Position numbers and translations under genes: made by a program. Under the pieces are notes generated by a model that worked only from the letters and a program-made list of their open reading frames with translations, was not told the DNA's origin and did no database searches. From positions 1 to 11,600 of the forward strand of contig CAKMOY010000102.1 in assembly GCA_927911235.1 (NCBI GenBank): a stretch of DNA of 11,600 nucleotides. Direction: 5' to 3'. The DNA is from an uncultured Moraxella sp. (GTDB lineage: Bacteria > Pseudomonadota > Gammaproteobacteria > Pseudomonadales > Moraxellaceae). Shown piece after piece: positions 1 through 7,601 of this stretch (positions are counted from its first letter, which is position 1; each line of letters begins with the position of its first letter).

Positions 1-37
1 AATTTAACTCTAATCTAGTTCAGCCCCTTATTTTTTG

Positions 38-43
38 TATAAT
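38..43 (+). promoter_or_regulatory. Candidate -10 box for the thioesterase-like gene
   Basis: TATAAT matches the sigma-70 -10 consensus exactly and lies 34 bp before the ATG at 78. No good -35 is visible 16-18 bp upstream. The box ends a GC-then-T-rich element (23-40) that recurs before two other genes in the window. A perfect hexamer in AT-rich DNA can arise by chance, so support is moderate. Confidence 0.45.
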
Positions 44-77
44 TTAACGCAATTTTTTTGTTAGAAGAAACCAGCCT

Positions 78-639
78 ATGTACCCATTTTTACGTTTAAC
101 CAAAACCATTATCAACGGTATCCACCAAAAACTTAAAAGGCAATACGCTAGACATCACAGATACCAGTGAAATCAAACTTATTGCCAACATTAATGATAT
201 TGATAATTATTTAGAAATGAATAACGGACGGATTTTAACGCTGTTTGACTTAGGGCGGACAGATTTTGCCATTCGCACAGGTTTGGGCAAAAAATTGTTA
301 GAAAAACGTTGGGGGCTTGTCGTTGCAGGCAGTACCATTCAATATCGCAAGCGTGTACGTGCGTTTGACAAGGTTACGATTAAAACGCATTTAAAAGCGT
401 TTGATGAGCGTTGGTTTTATATAGAACAGACCATGTGGGCAAATGGCAAGCCATGTTCACACGCACTGTTGCGTACAGGTGTTACCAATATTAAAACGGG
501 CAAAGTCGTAGAAACATCAGAAGTCATGCAGACGTTGGGGCATGGCGATTTGCAAATGCCGTTGAATGATTGGGTTAAAGCGTGGGCAGATGCGGACAAA
601 TTGCGTCCATTTCCAACTGTTGAAGATGAAAAAATTTAA
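78..639 (+). pseudogene. Thioesterase-like (hotdog-fold) protein, frameshifted near its 5' end
   Basis: The open frame from 217 to 639 encodes 140 residues (start MNNGRILTLFDLGR) and resembles acyl-CoA thioesterase-like proteins of the 4HBT/hotdog superfamily. Such proteins hydrolyse fatty-acyl or aromatic acyl-CoA thioesters; the substrate cannot be told here. Family members usually have about 45 more N-terminal residues. These are present but split: an ATG at 78 opens MYPFLRLTKTIINGI in another frame and runs into TGA at 168-170. The frame of 217 is already family-like from about 132 (LKGNTLDITDTSEIKLIANI, then NDIDNYLE). One surplus A in the run at 127-131 or 135-138 would explain the break and give a protein of about 186 residues. 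The ATG at 217 is therefore probably internal. An A-rich AGAAG at 63-67 is a weak ribosome site for the ATG at 78. Family assignment is from pattern recognition; membership is moderately sure, substrate unknown. Confidence 0.65.
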
Positions 640-704
640 CATACTCAGGGCGAACGGTTTCCTGTCCTAAAATGAATTTAATTTACTATAAATTCTTAAA
701 ATTT

Positions 705-721
705 GGCGTATTCAATACGCC
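705..721. repeat. Near-perfect palindrome before queA
   Basis: GGCGTATTCAATACGCC is an 8-bp inverted repeat around one central C. As RNA it would fold as a 6-bp stem with a 5-nt loop. It sits in the gap between the thioesterase-like gene and queA and is followed by CCTACTTTT, too weak a T-tract for a classic terminator. It resembles the GGGCGTAT...ATACGCCC type of dispersed palindrome I associate with Moraxellaceae-like genomes; that link is recollection, not shown here. Confidence 0.6.
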
Positions 722-754
722 CCTACTTTTGTATTACCTTTAAAAAGAAAAACT

Positions 755-1809
755 ATGCAACTTACTTTAAACGATTTTGATTACCATTTACCAGAAAATC
801 TCATCGCTCGCTATCCATTGGCGGAGCGTTCGGCATCTCGCCTACTCTATTTGCCAAACGAAAAAAATCCGCAAGACAAACTGTTTACCGATTTGCCAAA
901 TTTGTTAAACAAAGGCGATTTGATTGTGTTTAACGATACCAAAGTGATGAAAGCACGTCTATTTGGACAAAAGGCAAGTGGCGGTGCGGTGGAAGTCTTG
1001 GTTGAGCGGATTTTGCCAAACGATGAAAAACCGCCCTTTGCCACGTTCGCTCTAGCCGTAGCCCAAAAGTCGGACAAAATTTGACCCTTGCTAATGGTAA
1101 TATCAACGTTACCATGCTTGGGCGTGAAGAAAATTTGTTTATTTTGCAGTTTGACCAGCCGATTTTACAAGCATTAGAACAATATGGCGAATTACCGATT
1201 CCGCCTTATTTTGAACGTCATGCCGATGATAATGATGAAAACCGCTATCAAACCGTTTTTCACGACCCTAACAAACTTGCCAGCGTTGCCGCGCCGACTG
1301 CAAGTCTGCATTTTGATGATAAAATTTTAGCACAATTAAAAGAAAAAAGCGTAAATACCGCATTTGTAACACTTCATGTCGGTGCAGGCACGTTCGCTCC
1401 TGTAAAAACGGACGATATTTTGAGCCATAAAATGCACTCAGAATATGCCGAATTGCCCCAAGCGACAGCGGATTTAATTAACCAAACCAAAGCGAATGGC
1501 GGTAAGGTGATAGCGGTGGGAACGACCGTTACTCGTGTGCTTGAAACCGCTTTCCAAAAAACCGCTAGTTTTGATAAGCCTATGTTAAAAGCGTGGTCGG
1601 GCGATACGGATATTTTTATTTATCCGTCTTTTAAATTTGGCGTGATTGATAGATTGATTACCAATTTTCATTTGCCAAAATCTACCTTATTAATGCTTGT
1701 TTCGGCATTTGCAGGGCAAACGCAAATTAAAAATACGTATCAACACGCTATTGACAACCATTATCGGTTCTTTAGTTATGGCGATGCGATGTTGTTGGAT
1801 AAGTTATGA
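755..1809 (+). pseudogene. queA: S-adenosylmethionine:tRNA ribosyltransferase-isomerase QueA, with one frame break
   Basis: QueA transfers and isomerises the ribosyl group of S-adenosylmethionine onto 7-aminomethyl-7-deazaguanine in tRNA, giving epoxyqueuosine at the wobble position of GUN-anticodon tRNAs. It is cytoplasmic. The first frame (755-1084) matches the N-terminus: PENLIARYP, GDLIVFNDTKVMKARLFG, KASGGAVEVLVER. The second (ending 1809) matches the rest: [68 protein letters not shown]. The break lies at about 1041-1043. Restoring one C there gives [21 protein letters not shown], which aligns with the E. coli AHIRASKAPKPG segment. The second frame is open upstream of 1081, so the TTG at 1081 is not a real start. 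The repaired product is about 351 residues, the normal family length. Because all conserved blocks survive, a sequencing error is as likely as a true null. The stop overlaps the cca start, which indicates cotranscription. Confidence 0.93.
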
Positions 1810-3041
1810 ACAATTTCAAAGTATATCTGGTTGGCGGAGCGGTGCGAGATTCCTTATTAAACCGCCCTGTTGTTGAACACGATTATGTCGTGGTGGGGGC
1901 AACTGTTACTCAAATGCTAGAGCTTGGCTTTAGTCAAGTTGGGGCGGATTTTCCTGTGTTTTTGCACCCACGCACCCATGACGAATACGCCCTTGCTCGC
2001 ACCGAACGCAAAAACGGCAACGGCTATTTGGGCTTTACTGTCCATGCCGACCCAAGCGTTACGCTTGAAGAAGACCTTATCCGCCGAGATTTGACCATCA
2101 ATGCGATGGCGATAGAAGTAAACGGCTTATTTGACAGCACTTTTAAGACAGGCAAATTTGATAAAAACCACGTCATTGACCCTTATGGCGGACTGTCCGA
2201 TTTGGCAGAAAAAAAAATTGCGTCATGTGTCAGAGGCCTTTTGCGAAGACCCTGTGCGAGTGTTACGCCTTGCTCGTTTTGTCAGTCGTTACGCCCCTTT
2301 TGGTTTTAGCATTGCCGATGAAACAGTCAAACTTGTGCAAAAAATGCGAGATGATGGCGAGCTAAATCACCTAGTTGCCGAGCGTGTGTGGGCAGAAACG
2401 TTTAAGGCATTGGGGCAAGAATGTGCCGATGTGTATTTTAATGAGCTTAACAAAATGGGCGTACTTGGCGTGATCATGCCAAGTTTTGCAATTATACATG
2501 ATGAAGCACGTTTTGGCGAAAATCTTACCAATGGTTTGACCGACAATTGGCAATTTATCGCCAAATCCTTGCGAGTAGCTCATGCTTTAAATGGTGATGT
2601 TTTGCTAAAATTTGGCATTTTATCGCTGGTTTTTAGGCGGTTTGACAGTTCAAAAGGCAGATTTTGATTTTTATAAAAAATTTTGCCAAGACTTAAAAAA
2701 TTCCTAAGCAATATCAAGGCTTTGGCGAATATTTATTAACAAATTTTGATAAATTACAAAATTTTGAGCGTTTAACAGATGAGCAGATGTTTGAGCTTAT
2801 CAAACCAAGTTTAAAAGACAGTCAAAAATTAAACTTAGCTTTAACAGCAATAAAAATTTTACAATTGGCAAAACAGCAAATTTTTGTACAAACTTCTATA
2901 CAAAAGTTAAATAATATCAGTATTAACAGCATTAATGGTGAGCATTTAGCCACGTTAAAAGGCAAAGCAATTGGCGATGAGATTGATAATTTACGAAAAT
3001 CGGCATTGGCAAATTTGTTAAACTCTGTCGAGTTATCTTAA
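1806..3041 (+). pseudogene. cca: CCA-adding tRNA nucleotidyltransferase, three frame breaks, HD motif lost
   Basis: The enzyme adds or repairs the 3'-terminal CCA of tRNA from CTP and ATP without a template. Its ATG overlaps the queA stop (ATGA, 1806-1809), with GGA 7 bp upstream as ribosome site. The first frame shows GGAVRD (residues 10-15), a catalytic carboxylate pair in EHDYVVVG (24-31), [21 protein letters not shown] and [16 protein letters not shown]. The next shows [21 protein letters not shown] and AERVWAE. Each frame change is undone by removing one base: an A from the 9-A run 2209-2217, a T from 2630-2634 and an A from 2695-2700. That gives about 411 residues, the usual length of the gammaproteobacterial HD-type enzyme. 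However, the HD signature (CHDLGK type) and its companion histidines are replaced by FGILSLVLGGLTVQ. A roughly 15-residue insert precedes IDPYGG. The tail TLKGKAIGDEIDNLRKSAL matches the family end. Whether it is a real pseudogene or a sequence artefact is open. Confidence 0.88.
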
Positions 3042-3078
3042 GTTGTTGAAAAGTCTTAAAAAGATTTGGCAAAGATTT

Positions 3079-3107
3079 TTGTAAAAATGGGCTTGTCATG
3101 ATAAAAT
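3079..3107 (+). promoter_or_regulatory. Candidate promoter for the ABC1 kinase gene
   Basis: TTGTAA (3079-3084), a 17-bp spacer and TAAAAT (3102-3107) form a plausible sigma-70 promoter in the 155-bp gap after cca. The transcript would have a leader of about 80 nt rich in A and T. Each hexamer departs from consensus and the region is AT-rich, so this is tentative. Confidence 0.35.
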
Positions 3108-3196
3108 AGTGCGATTTTTAGAAGATTGATTGAATAATTTTTAAAAAATATTTTTATTCATTTTTAACAAAATTTTTGATACATATTGGATAATCC

Positions 3197-4618
3197 ATGA
3201 GCGTGAACAAACCGACCTACTCTGAGCCACTTGATGCGATTAAAACATCCGCATTTGACCGCAGGTTATCCATTGCCAAAGCATCGCTCAATATCGGCAA
3301 ACGTTGGGCGACCAATAGTGCCTTTGGTCTGTTTAAATCCAAAGAAGAAAAAAACCTTCAAAAACAAGCCTTTATGCGTGAACAAGCACAATATTTGGTA
3401 ATAGAATTGGGCAAATTAAAAGGCTCTGTGGTAAAAATCGGACAAATGTTAGCACTTTATGGCGAACATTTTTTACCACCAGAAATTACTGAAGCCTTAC
3501 AAACCTTAAACAACCAAACGACCGCCTTTGCCTATCCAATTATCCAGTCAGCATTAATCAACGAATTGGGCGAAAAAATTCACGAATTTGACATTGAGCC
3601 AACGCCAATCGGCACGGCAAGCCTTGCCCAAGTCCACAAAGCGGTACACAAAGCCACAGGCGAAACGGTGGTGTTCAAAGTGCAATACCCCAATATTGCC
3701 GATGCAGTGGACAGCGATTTAGACTTGTTCCGCCAATTGCTCAAAGTTACCAACGCTGTACCGCAAACCCGTCAGCTTGATGAATGGTTTGAAGAAATCC
3801 GAGATTTATTGCACCACGAAGTCAATTATCTGTTAGAAGTCGACACCACCGAGCTATTTTATCAACGTTTGGCAGGTGATGAACGGTATGCCGTACCAAA
3901 AATTTGGCGAGAATACAGCACTGCTCGGGTGCTTTGCATGAGTTTTGAAGCCGGCATCTCTATCATGAATGAACAAATGTTTGCCTTATCGCAAGACAGA
4001 CGCAATGCGATTGGACAAGCGTCCATTGAAATTATGCTCCGTGAAATTTTTGAATGGGGCGATATGCAGACCGACCCAAATTTTGGCAATTATCTCATTC
4101 GTTTGGCAGAAGACAGCAACACAAAAAACAGTCATTTAACAAATATTGATAAATTGGTGTTGTTAGATTTTGGGGCAATTCGTCAATTTGATGACAATTT
4201 GTTAAAAATTGCCAAAGATTTGTTGATTGCAGGGTTTTATCACGACCGTGAAAAAATGGCTCAAGCGATTGAAATGGCAGGACAATTTTACCCATTTTTT
4301 ACCAATATTAATCCACAAATCAAAGCGGATATGGTGGATTTGTTCTTGTTAGCCAGTGAGCCGTTTAGTTTGCCAAGCCAAAATCCTGATATGCCAACGC
4401 ACGTTTTGGACGATAAAGGGTATTATTTATGGGATAAAAGTGATTTGCACAACCGTGTGATAAAATTGGCAAGCAAGTCCGCCGCATCAAAGGCGTTTAG
4501 CGTACCACCAAAAGAACTGATGTTTATTAGCCGTAAGTTTATTGGGGCGTACACCTTTATGACAGTGCTAAAAGCAAAAACCCAAGCGGAATATTTGATA
4601 CAGCCGTTTATCCGATAA
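3197..4618 (+). CDS. AarF/ABC1/UbiB-family atypical kinase-like protein
   Basis: This 473-residue protein belongs to the ABC1/UbiB (COG0661) atypical kinase family, whose members have ATPase activity and are linked to ubiquinone and isoprenoid lipid metabolism. Visible family marks in order: the KxGQ motif KIGQ at 80-83; an alanine-rich nucleotide loop GTASLAQVHK at 139-148, in place of the usual glycine-rich loop; the lysine of FKVQYP at 161; HEVNYLLE at 207-214; the catalytic-loop equivalent QTDPNFGN at 291-298 (family HADPHPGN, so the first H and the second H are replaced here); and the metal-binding LLDFGAIR at 322-329. It lacks the two C-terminal membrane helices of canonical UbiB and is shorter than UbiB's roughly 540 residues, so I give no gene symbol. 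The ATG has GGA (3188-3190) 6 bp upstream. hslR follows 18 bp later, suggesting one transcript. The substrate is unknown. Confidence 0.88.
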   Translation: MSVNKPTYSEPLDAIKTSAFDRRLSIAKASLNIGKRWATNSAFGLFKSKEEKNLQKQAFMREQAQYLVIELGKLKGSVVKIGQMLALYGEHFLPPEITEALQTLNNQTTAFAYPIIQSALINELGEKIHEFDIEPTPIGTASLAQVHKAVHKATGETVVFKVQYPNIADAVDSDLDLFRQLLKVTNAVPQTRQLDEWFEEIRDLLHHEVNYLLEVDTTELFYQRLAGDERYAVPKIWREYSTARVLCMSFEAGISIMNEQMFALSQDRRNAIGQASIEIMLREIFEWGDMQTDPNFGNYLIRLAEDSNTKNSHLTNIDKLVLLDFGAIRQFDDNLLKIAKDLLIAGFYHDREKMAQAIEMAGQFYPFFTNINPQIKADMVDLFLLASEPFSLPSQNPDMPTHVLDDKGYYLWDKSDLHNRVIKLASKSAASKAFSVPPKELMFISRKFIGAYTFMTVLKAKTQAEYLIQPFIR

Positions 4619-4636
4619 AAATTGTTGAGAAAATTC

Positions 4637-5053
4637 ATGGCAAATACCCAACATTCACCCCAAAAAATTCGCCTTGATAAATGGCTTTGGGCGGCACGAT
4701 TTTACCGCACTCGCACACTTGCCAAAGAAGCGATTGAAGCTGGGCGAGTACATTATGGCGGTAGCCGTGTCAAAGTTAGCAAAGAAATTTGTGTGGGCGA
4801 TGAATTAACCATTCGTCAAGGTTCTGCGACCAATTATACCCAAAAAACCGTTAAAGTGTTGGTGCTGTCGGAAGTGCGTGGCAATGCGACCACCGCAAGC
4901 CAACTGTATGAAGAAACCCAAGAAAGTATCGCTCAACGAGAATATTTTCATGAGCAAAAAAAATTAGCCAATCTTGCTCGCCCAGACCATAAACCCAACA
5001 AAAAAGAACGCCGTCAATTAGAAAAATGGAAAGGCGATTATTTAGAGTTTTAA
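4637..5053 (+). CDS. hslR: Heat-shock protein 15 (Hsp15), S4-domain ribosome-associated protein
   Basis: Hsp15 binds 50S subunits that carry a stalled nascent chain with tRNA and helps recycle them. The protein opens with an S4 RNA-binding domain: KIRLDKWLWAARFYRTRTLA, then EAIEAGRVHYGG, SRVKVSKEICVGDELTIRQG. It ends in a basic charged tail (RPDHKPNKKERRQLEKWKGD) typical of HslR. From the ATG at 4637 it is 138 residues, close to the E. coli protein (133). A TTG 15 bp upstream keeps the frame, but the ATG has GAG at 4627-4629 in good spacing and leaves a family-like N-terminus, so I prefer it. It follows the ABC1-like kinase by 18 bp in the same direction, suggesting cotranscription. No own promoter or heat-shock element is obvious. 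Confidence 0.92.
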   Translation: MANTQHSPQKIRLDKWLWAARFYRTRTLAKEAIEAGRVHYGGSRVKVSKEICVGDELTIRQGSATNYTQKTVKVLVLSEVRGNATTASQLYEETQESIAQREYFHEQKKLANLARPDHKPNKKERRQLEKWKGDYLEF

Positions 5054-5174
5054 AATAAAATTCTTTAGAAAAAATTTTAGAAAATTGTGCAAGGGCAAGG
5101 CTCAAAACTGCACGGCTTAGCACTTAGCCCCAACACCAATGGGATAGCTCCAATGAATAGATTAGAAACAAGCG

Positions 5175-5462
5175 TTATTTGTCTTCATAAGTGCAAAGAT
5201 AGGCTGATTCTACAGCGACTTTTACTTTAAATTTTTGGTTGGCTTCAATGGTAAAGCTGTCAAAGGCTTTAAAGGTTTGCCATTCGCTTTGGTTTGGCAA
5301 CAATGCTGAGATTTCACCGCTTACTACCGTCATGGTTTCAAATTGGCTTGTACCAAATTCGTATTCGCCGATTTTCATCACGCCCACAGTTGCAGGCAAA
5401 GTCGCCGTTTGAAAGCCGATTGATGCGACCGCACCATCAAAATATTGATTGACTTTTAACAT
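5175..5462 (-). CDS. ppnP: Pyrimidine/purine nucleoside phosphorylase PpnP (former YaiE, DUF1255)
   Basis: PpnP is a small cupin-fold enzyme that splits many nucleosides with phosphate into free base and ribose-1-phosphate. The 95-residue product matches the E. coli protein (94 residues) throughout: NQYFDGAVASIGF at the start, TVGVMKIGEYEF, FETMTVVSGEISALLP, and SAYLCTYED at the end. The start ATG at 5462 lies about 27 nt after the expected transcription start of the strong promoter at 5496-5523, with a GGA-type ribosome site about 10 nt upstream. It converges with hslR and is separated from exbD (same strand) by 82 bp containing its own promoter, so it is probably transcribed alone. The 121 bp between hslR and ppnP hold no feature I can name. 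Confidence 0.95.
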   Translation of the reverse strand: MLKVNQYFDGAVASIGFQTATLPATVGVMKIGEYEFGTSQFETMTVVSGEISALLPNQSEWQTFKAFDSFTIEANQKFKVKVAVESAYLCTYEDK

Positions 5463-5495
5463 ATAAAATTTTCCGTTTTGTTTGACAAAATTGAT

Positions 5496-5523
5496 ATCAT
5501 AAAGGCTTTTGCCACATTGTCAA
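5496..5523 (-). promoter_or_regulatory. Sigma-70 promoter of ppnP
   Basis: Read on the - strand, TTGACA (5523-5518) matches the -35 consensus exactly. After a 16-bp spacer comes TATGAT (5501-5496), one mismatch from the -10 consensus. Transcription would start near 5489, giving a leader of about 27 nt. It is the best-scoring promoter I see in the window. Confidence 0.7.
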
Positions 5524-5530
5524 GCATTAA

Positions 5531-5546
5531 AACTTTGACAAAAGTT
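5531..5546 (-). terminator. Weak stem-loop at the end of exbD
   Basis: AACTTT-GACA-AAAGTT on the + strand is a 6-bp inverted repeat that includes part of the exbD stop codon. On the - strand it is followed by TTTTAAT. The stem has only one G-C pair, so it would be a poor intrinsic terminator; it may only modulate readthrough from exbD into ppnP. Confidence 0.25.
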
Positions 5547-5952
5547 AATCAGCGTCATTGACAAAGGCAATTTTGCTAAGCCCTGCATTGCTTGCGGTTG
5601 CCAATACTTGAGCCACCGTTTCATAACGCCCATCTTTGTCAGCTCGTAGCTGAATTTGTGGGTCTTTGCCTTGTTTGGCTTCGTCATTCAGCCGTTGTTG
5701 CAAGTTTTCCATCGTGATGGGCTGACTGTCCCAAAAAATCCCTGCATCTTTGTCAATGCTGATTTGGATAACTTCTGGCGGTTTTTCGCTAACGCTGGCA
5801 CTGGTTTTTGGCAAATTAAGCGGAACGGTTGGGTTTAACACAGTCGCCGTTACCAAAAAAATAATCATCAATACCAACATGATATCAATCAAAGGTATCA
5901 AGTTCATTTCGTTCATGCCTTGATTGTCATCTTCGCCCAGTTGAAAAGCCAT
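5545..5952 (-). CDS. exbD: Biopolymer transport protein ExbD
   Basis: ExbD is the small subunit of the inner-membrane ExbB-ExbD motor that uses proton-motive force to energise TonB. The 135-residue product has a short cytoplasmic N-terminus, one membrane helix at about 17-38 (NLIPLIDIMLVLMIIFLV) with the essential proton-carrying aspartate at D23, and a periplasmic domain ending in the usual ETVAQVLATASNAGLSKIAFV segment. Length fits the family (about 130-145). It is the last gene of tonB-exbB-exbD, 30 bp after exbB. AAGGAAA lies upstream of the ATG with a rather long gap of about 10 nt. Distinguished from TolR by the operon context and lack of neighbouring tol genes. Confidence 0.95.
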   Translation of the reverse strand: MAFQLGEDDNQGMNEMNLIPLIDIMLVLMIIFLVTATVLNPTVPLNLPKTSASVSEKPPEVIQISIDKDAGIFWDSQPITMENLQQRLNDEAKQGKDPQIQLRADKDGRYETVAQVLATASNAGLSKIAFVNDAD

Positions 5953-5982
5953 AGACTTAGTTTCCTTTTTTTGTTGATGATG

Positions 5983-6558
5983 TTATGAATGGTTTGTTGG
6001 CGTTTGGCTCGCTGTTTTGACAAGCAATTCATGAGCCGTATCGTTGGCAACGTGCAAGGCTTTGCGGTTTAAACGTGTGGCAACGTTATAAAAAATCACC
6101 GCAGGAATCGCCACCGCAAGCCCCAAACCTGTCATAATCAGTGCTTCACCCACAGGACCTGCCACCTGCCCAAGCCCCGCCTGTCCTGACTCGCCAATGC
6201 TGTGCAAGGCATGAAAAATCCCCCACACCGTACCAAACAGCCCAATAAACGGTGCGATAGACGCCGTTGTACCCAGTACGCTCAAGCCTTTTTCGGTGCT
6301 AAAACGGTAACGGCTGATTTGTTGCAATAAAGTTTGTTCAATGACGATTTTTTGTTGTGCTAAACCTAATCCATTGACAGACTTTTGTTTATCAGAAATA
6401 ACTTGAGTCAAATCTTCGGCGACATTTTCCGCCATTTTTTTACTTTGTAAAATGCGTAAAATACCCACAACCCATGAAATGATTGACAATGTAATCAACA
6501 CAAAAAACAAGGTTTGGCTCACAGCGTCAGTGTGTTCCCAATATTTTGCAAAGTCCAT
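5983..6558 (-). CDS. exbB: Biopolymer transport protein ExbB
   Basis: ExbB is the pentameric channel-forming subunit of the TonB energising complex and belongs to the MotA/TolQ/ExbB family. The 191-residue product shows three membrane helices at about 15-36, 97-120 and 138-160. It carries the signature segments APFIGLFGTVWGIFHAL (102-118) and GPVGEALIMTGLGLAVAIPA (134-153). The conserved glutamate of helix 3 is E138, with threonines at T110 and T143 in the proton path. It is shorter than E. coli ExbB (244) because it lacks the long N-terminal extension, as in several other families. AGAGGAG 6 nt before the ATG is a strong ribosome site, the best in this operon. It lies 61 bp after tonB and 30 bp before exbD. 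Confidence 0.95.
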   Translation of the reverse strand: MDFAKYWEHTDAVSQTLFFVLITLSIISWVVGILRILQSKKMAENVAEDLTQVISDKQKSVNGLGLAQQKIVIEQTLLQQISRYRFSTEKGLSVLGTTASIAPFIGLFGTVWGIFHALHSIGESGQAGLGQVAGPVGEALIMTGLGLAVAIPAVIFYNVATRLNRKALHVANDTAHELLVKTASQTPTNHS

Positions 6559-6619
6559 AAAGACTCCTCTTATTTAAATTTATTTTACGATTTAAAATTT
6601 TTACAATTACACATGAATA

Positions 6620-7555
6620 CTAATTAACATTAATACTAAATGGTACGGTTACATTGCCAACGACAGGCTGCCCATCACGCATAAAAGGTTTTAATTTACC
6701 TGTTTTGACTTGTTGCTTTATCAAACGGTCGGCTTTTGGATAGCCTGTGGATTTGGCAATGTCAGCACTGGTGATTGCCCCTTGTTTATTTACAGACAGT
6801 TTAACACTTGCCGTGAGCGTTTCGCCATTTTCTGCACCGATGTCTTTTAGGTCAAAGCGTGGCTGTTTGACCCAGACTGCTTCGCTTGCGGACACATTGA
6901 CAGGAGCATTGTTTTGAGCTTTGCGTTTTGCGTCTGCTTCGGCTTCGTCCGCTCTACGTTTTGCATCTGCTTCGGCTTGACGTTTGCGTTCGGCTTCGTC
7001 CGCTCTGCGTTTTGCGTCCGCTTCATCGGCTTGACGCTTGCGTTCAGCTTCTTCTGCTTTACGTTTTACCTCTTCTGCTTGGCGTTGTATTTCAAACTGT
7101 TTTTGATTGTCCACCACAGGCTCAGTTTTGATGATTTTTTCAGGTGGTTTTACTGGCTCTGGCGGTTTTGGCTCAATCGGTTTGATAGGTTTCACAGGCT
7201 CAGGTGGCGGTTTAATTTCTTTTACCACAGGTTTTGGCGGTGGCAAAGGCTTTGGCTTGACAGGTTCAGGCAGTGGCTTAGGTTTAGGCGGTGTTGGCTC
7301 AGCTGGTTTTGGTTGTACCTTTGGTTTGGGTGGTTCAACAGGTTTGACAGGCTCAACGATGTCATTTTTAATCGGTTCAGGCTCAACCGCAGGTGGCGTG
7401 GTAAGCGTGATTTCTAATGGTTTTGGTGGTTCTGGCTTTTTTAGGGTAATGCCTTGCATATTTGCCAAACCTATGCCAGCAACAGCATGAATCGCCAAAG
7501 CGACTGCTATTACCACATATTTTACTTTGGGATTTTGTTGTAAAGTATCACGCAT
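6620..7555 (-). CDS. tonB: Energy transducer TonB with proline-rich and long charged coiled-coil spacer
   Basis: TonB spans the periplasm and couples the ExbB-ExbD motor to outer-membrane receptors for iron chelates, haem or cobalamin. The 311-residue product has a membrane anchor at 12-33 with the conserved helix histidine at H23; a proline/lysine-rich spacer at 41-140 (PEPPKP, KPKPLPEP); a charged helix at about 152-213 built from ERKRQA and DAKRRADEA units; and a C-terminal TonB domain at 226-311 (VKQPRFD, DGQPVVGNVTVPFSI). The Ala/Lys/Glu helix recalls TolA, but the C-terminal domain and exbB-exbD neighbours argue for TonB. The ATG at 7555 is chosen because GGATAGGG precedes it closely; an in-frame TTG at 7567 would add four residues. 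First gene of the operon, behind a Fur-type palindrome, so iron repression is likely. Confidence 0.94.
   Translation of the reverse strand: MRDTLQQNPKVKYVVIAVALAIHAVAGIGLANMQGITLKKPEPPKPLEITLTTPPAVEPEPIKNDIVEPVKPVEPPKPKVQPKPAEPTPPKPKPLPEPVKPKPLPPPKPVVKEIKPPPEPVKPIKPIEPKPPEPVKPPEKIIKTEPVVDNQKQFEIQRQAEEVKRKAEEAERKRQADEADAKRRADEAERKRQAEADAKRRADEAEADAKRKAQNNAPVNVSASEAVWVKQPRFDLKDIGAENGETLTASVKLSVNKQGAITSADIAKSTGYPKADRLIKQQVKTGKLKPFMRDGQPVVGNVTVPFSINVN
6941..7045 (-). repeat. Two-copy tandem repeat coding the TonB coiled coil
   Basis: Two adjacent units, 6941-6991 (51 bp) and 6992-7045 (54 bp), are nearly identical and differ by one codon plus a few substitutions. Each encodes an ERKRQA...DAKRRADEA unit of the charged helix. 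Shorter related units flank them on both sides. Such in-frame repeats can change copy number and so spacer length without breaking the frame. Confidence 0.75.
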
Positions 7556-7601
7556 TGCCCTATCCAAATCATTGTTTTACAAATCTTGATATTATTTAAA
7601 A

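Noticed and set aside
1081..1809. Separate downstream gene starting at TTG 1081
   Set aside because: Its frame is open and QueA-like upstream of 1081, so this is the second part of one broken gene.
3197..4618. Canonical ubiB
   Set aside because: Too short, no C-terminal membrane helices, altered HADPHPGN motif, and no ubiE or ubiJ beside it.
5054..5174. Terminator between the convergent hslR and ppnP genes
   Set aside because: The gap has A/T-rich stretches and partial repeats (GCTTAG/CTTAG, CCAATG twice), but no GC-containing stem followed by a T-tract.
6914..7490. Long + strand open frames opposite tonB (about 167 and 127 residues)
   Set aside because: They mirror the repetitive proline and Ala/Lys codons of tonB, have no ribosome site and give low-complexity Phe/Arg/Trp or Gly/Ser products.
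6620..7555. tolA, with exbB/exbD as tolQ/tolR
   Set aside because: The Ala/Lys helix resembles TolA, but the C-terminal domain is TonB-type, the gene order is tonB-exbB-exbD with a Fur site, and no tolB or pal follows.
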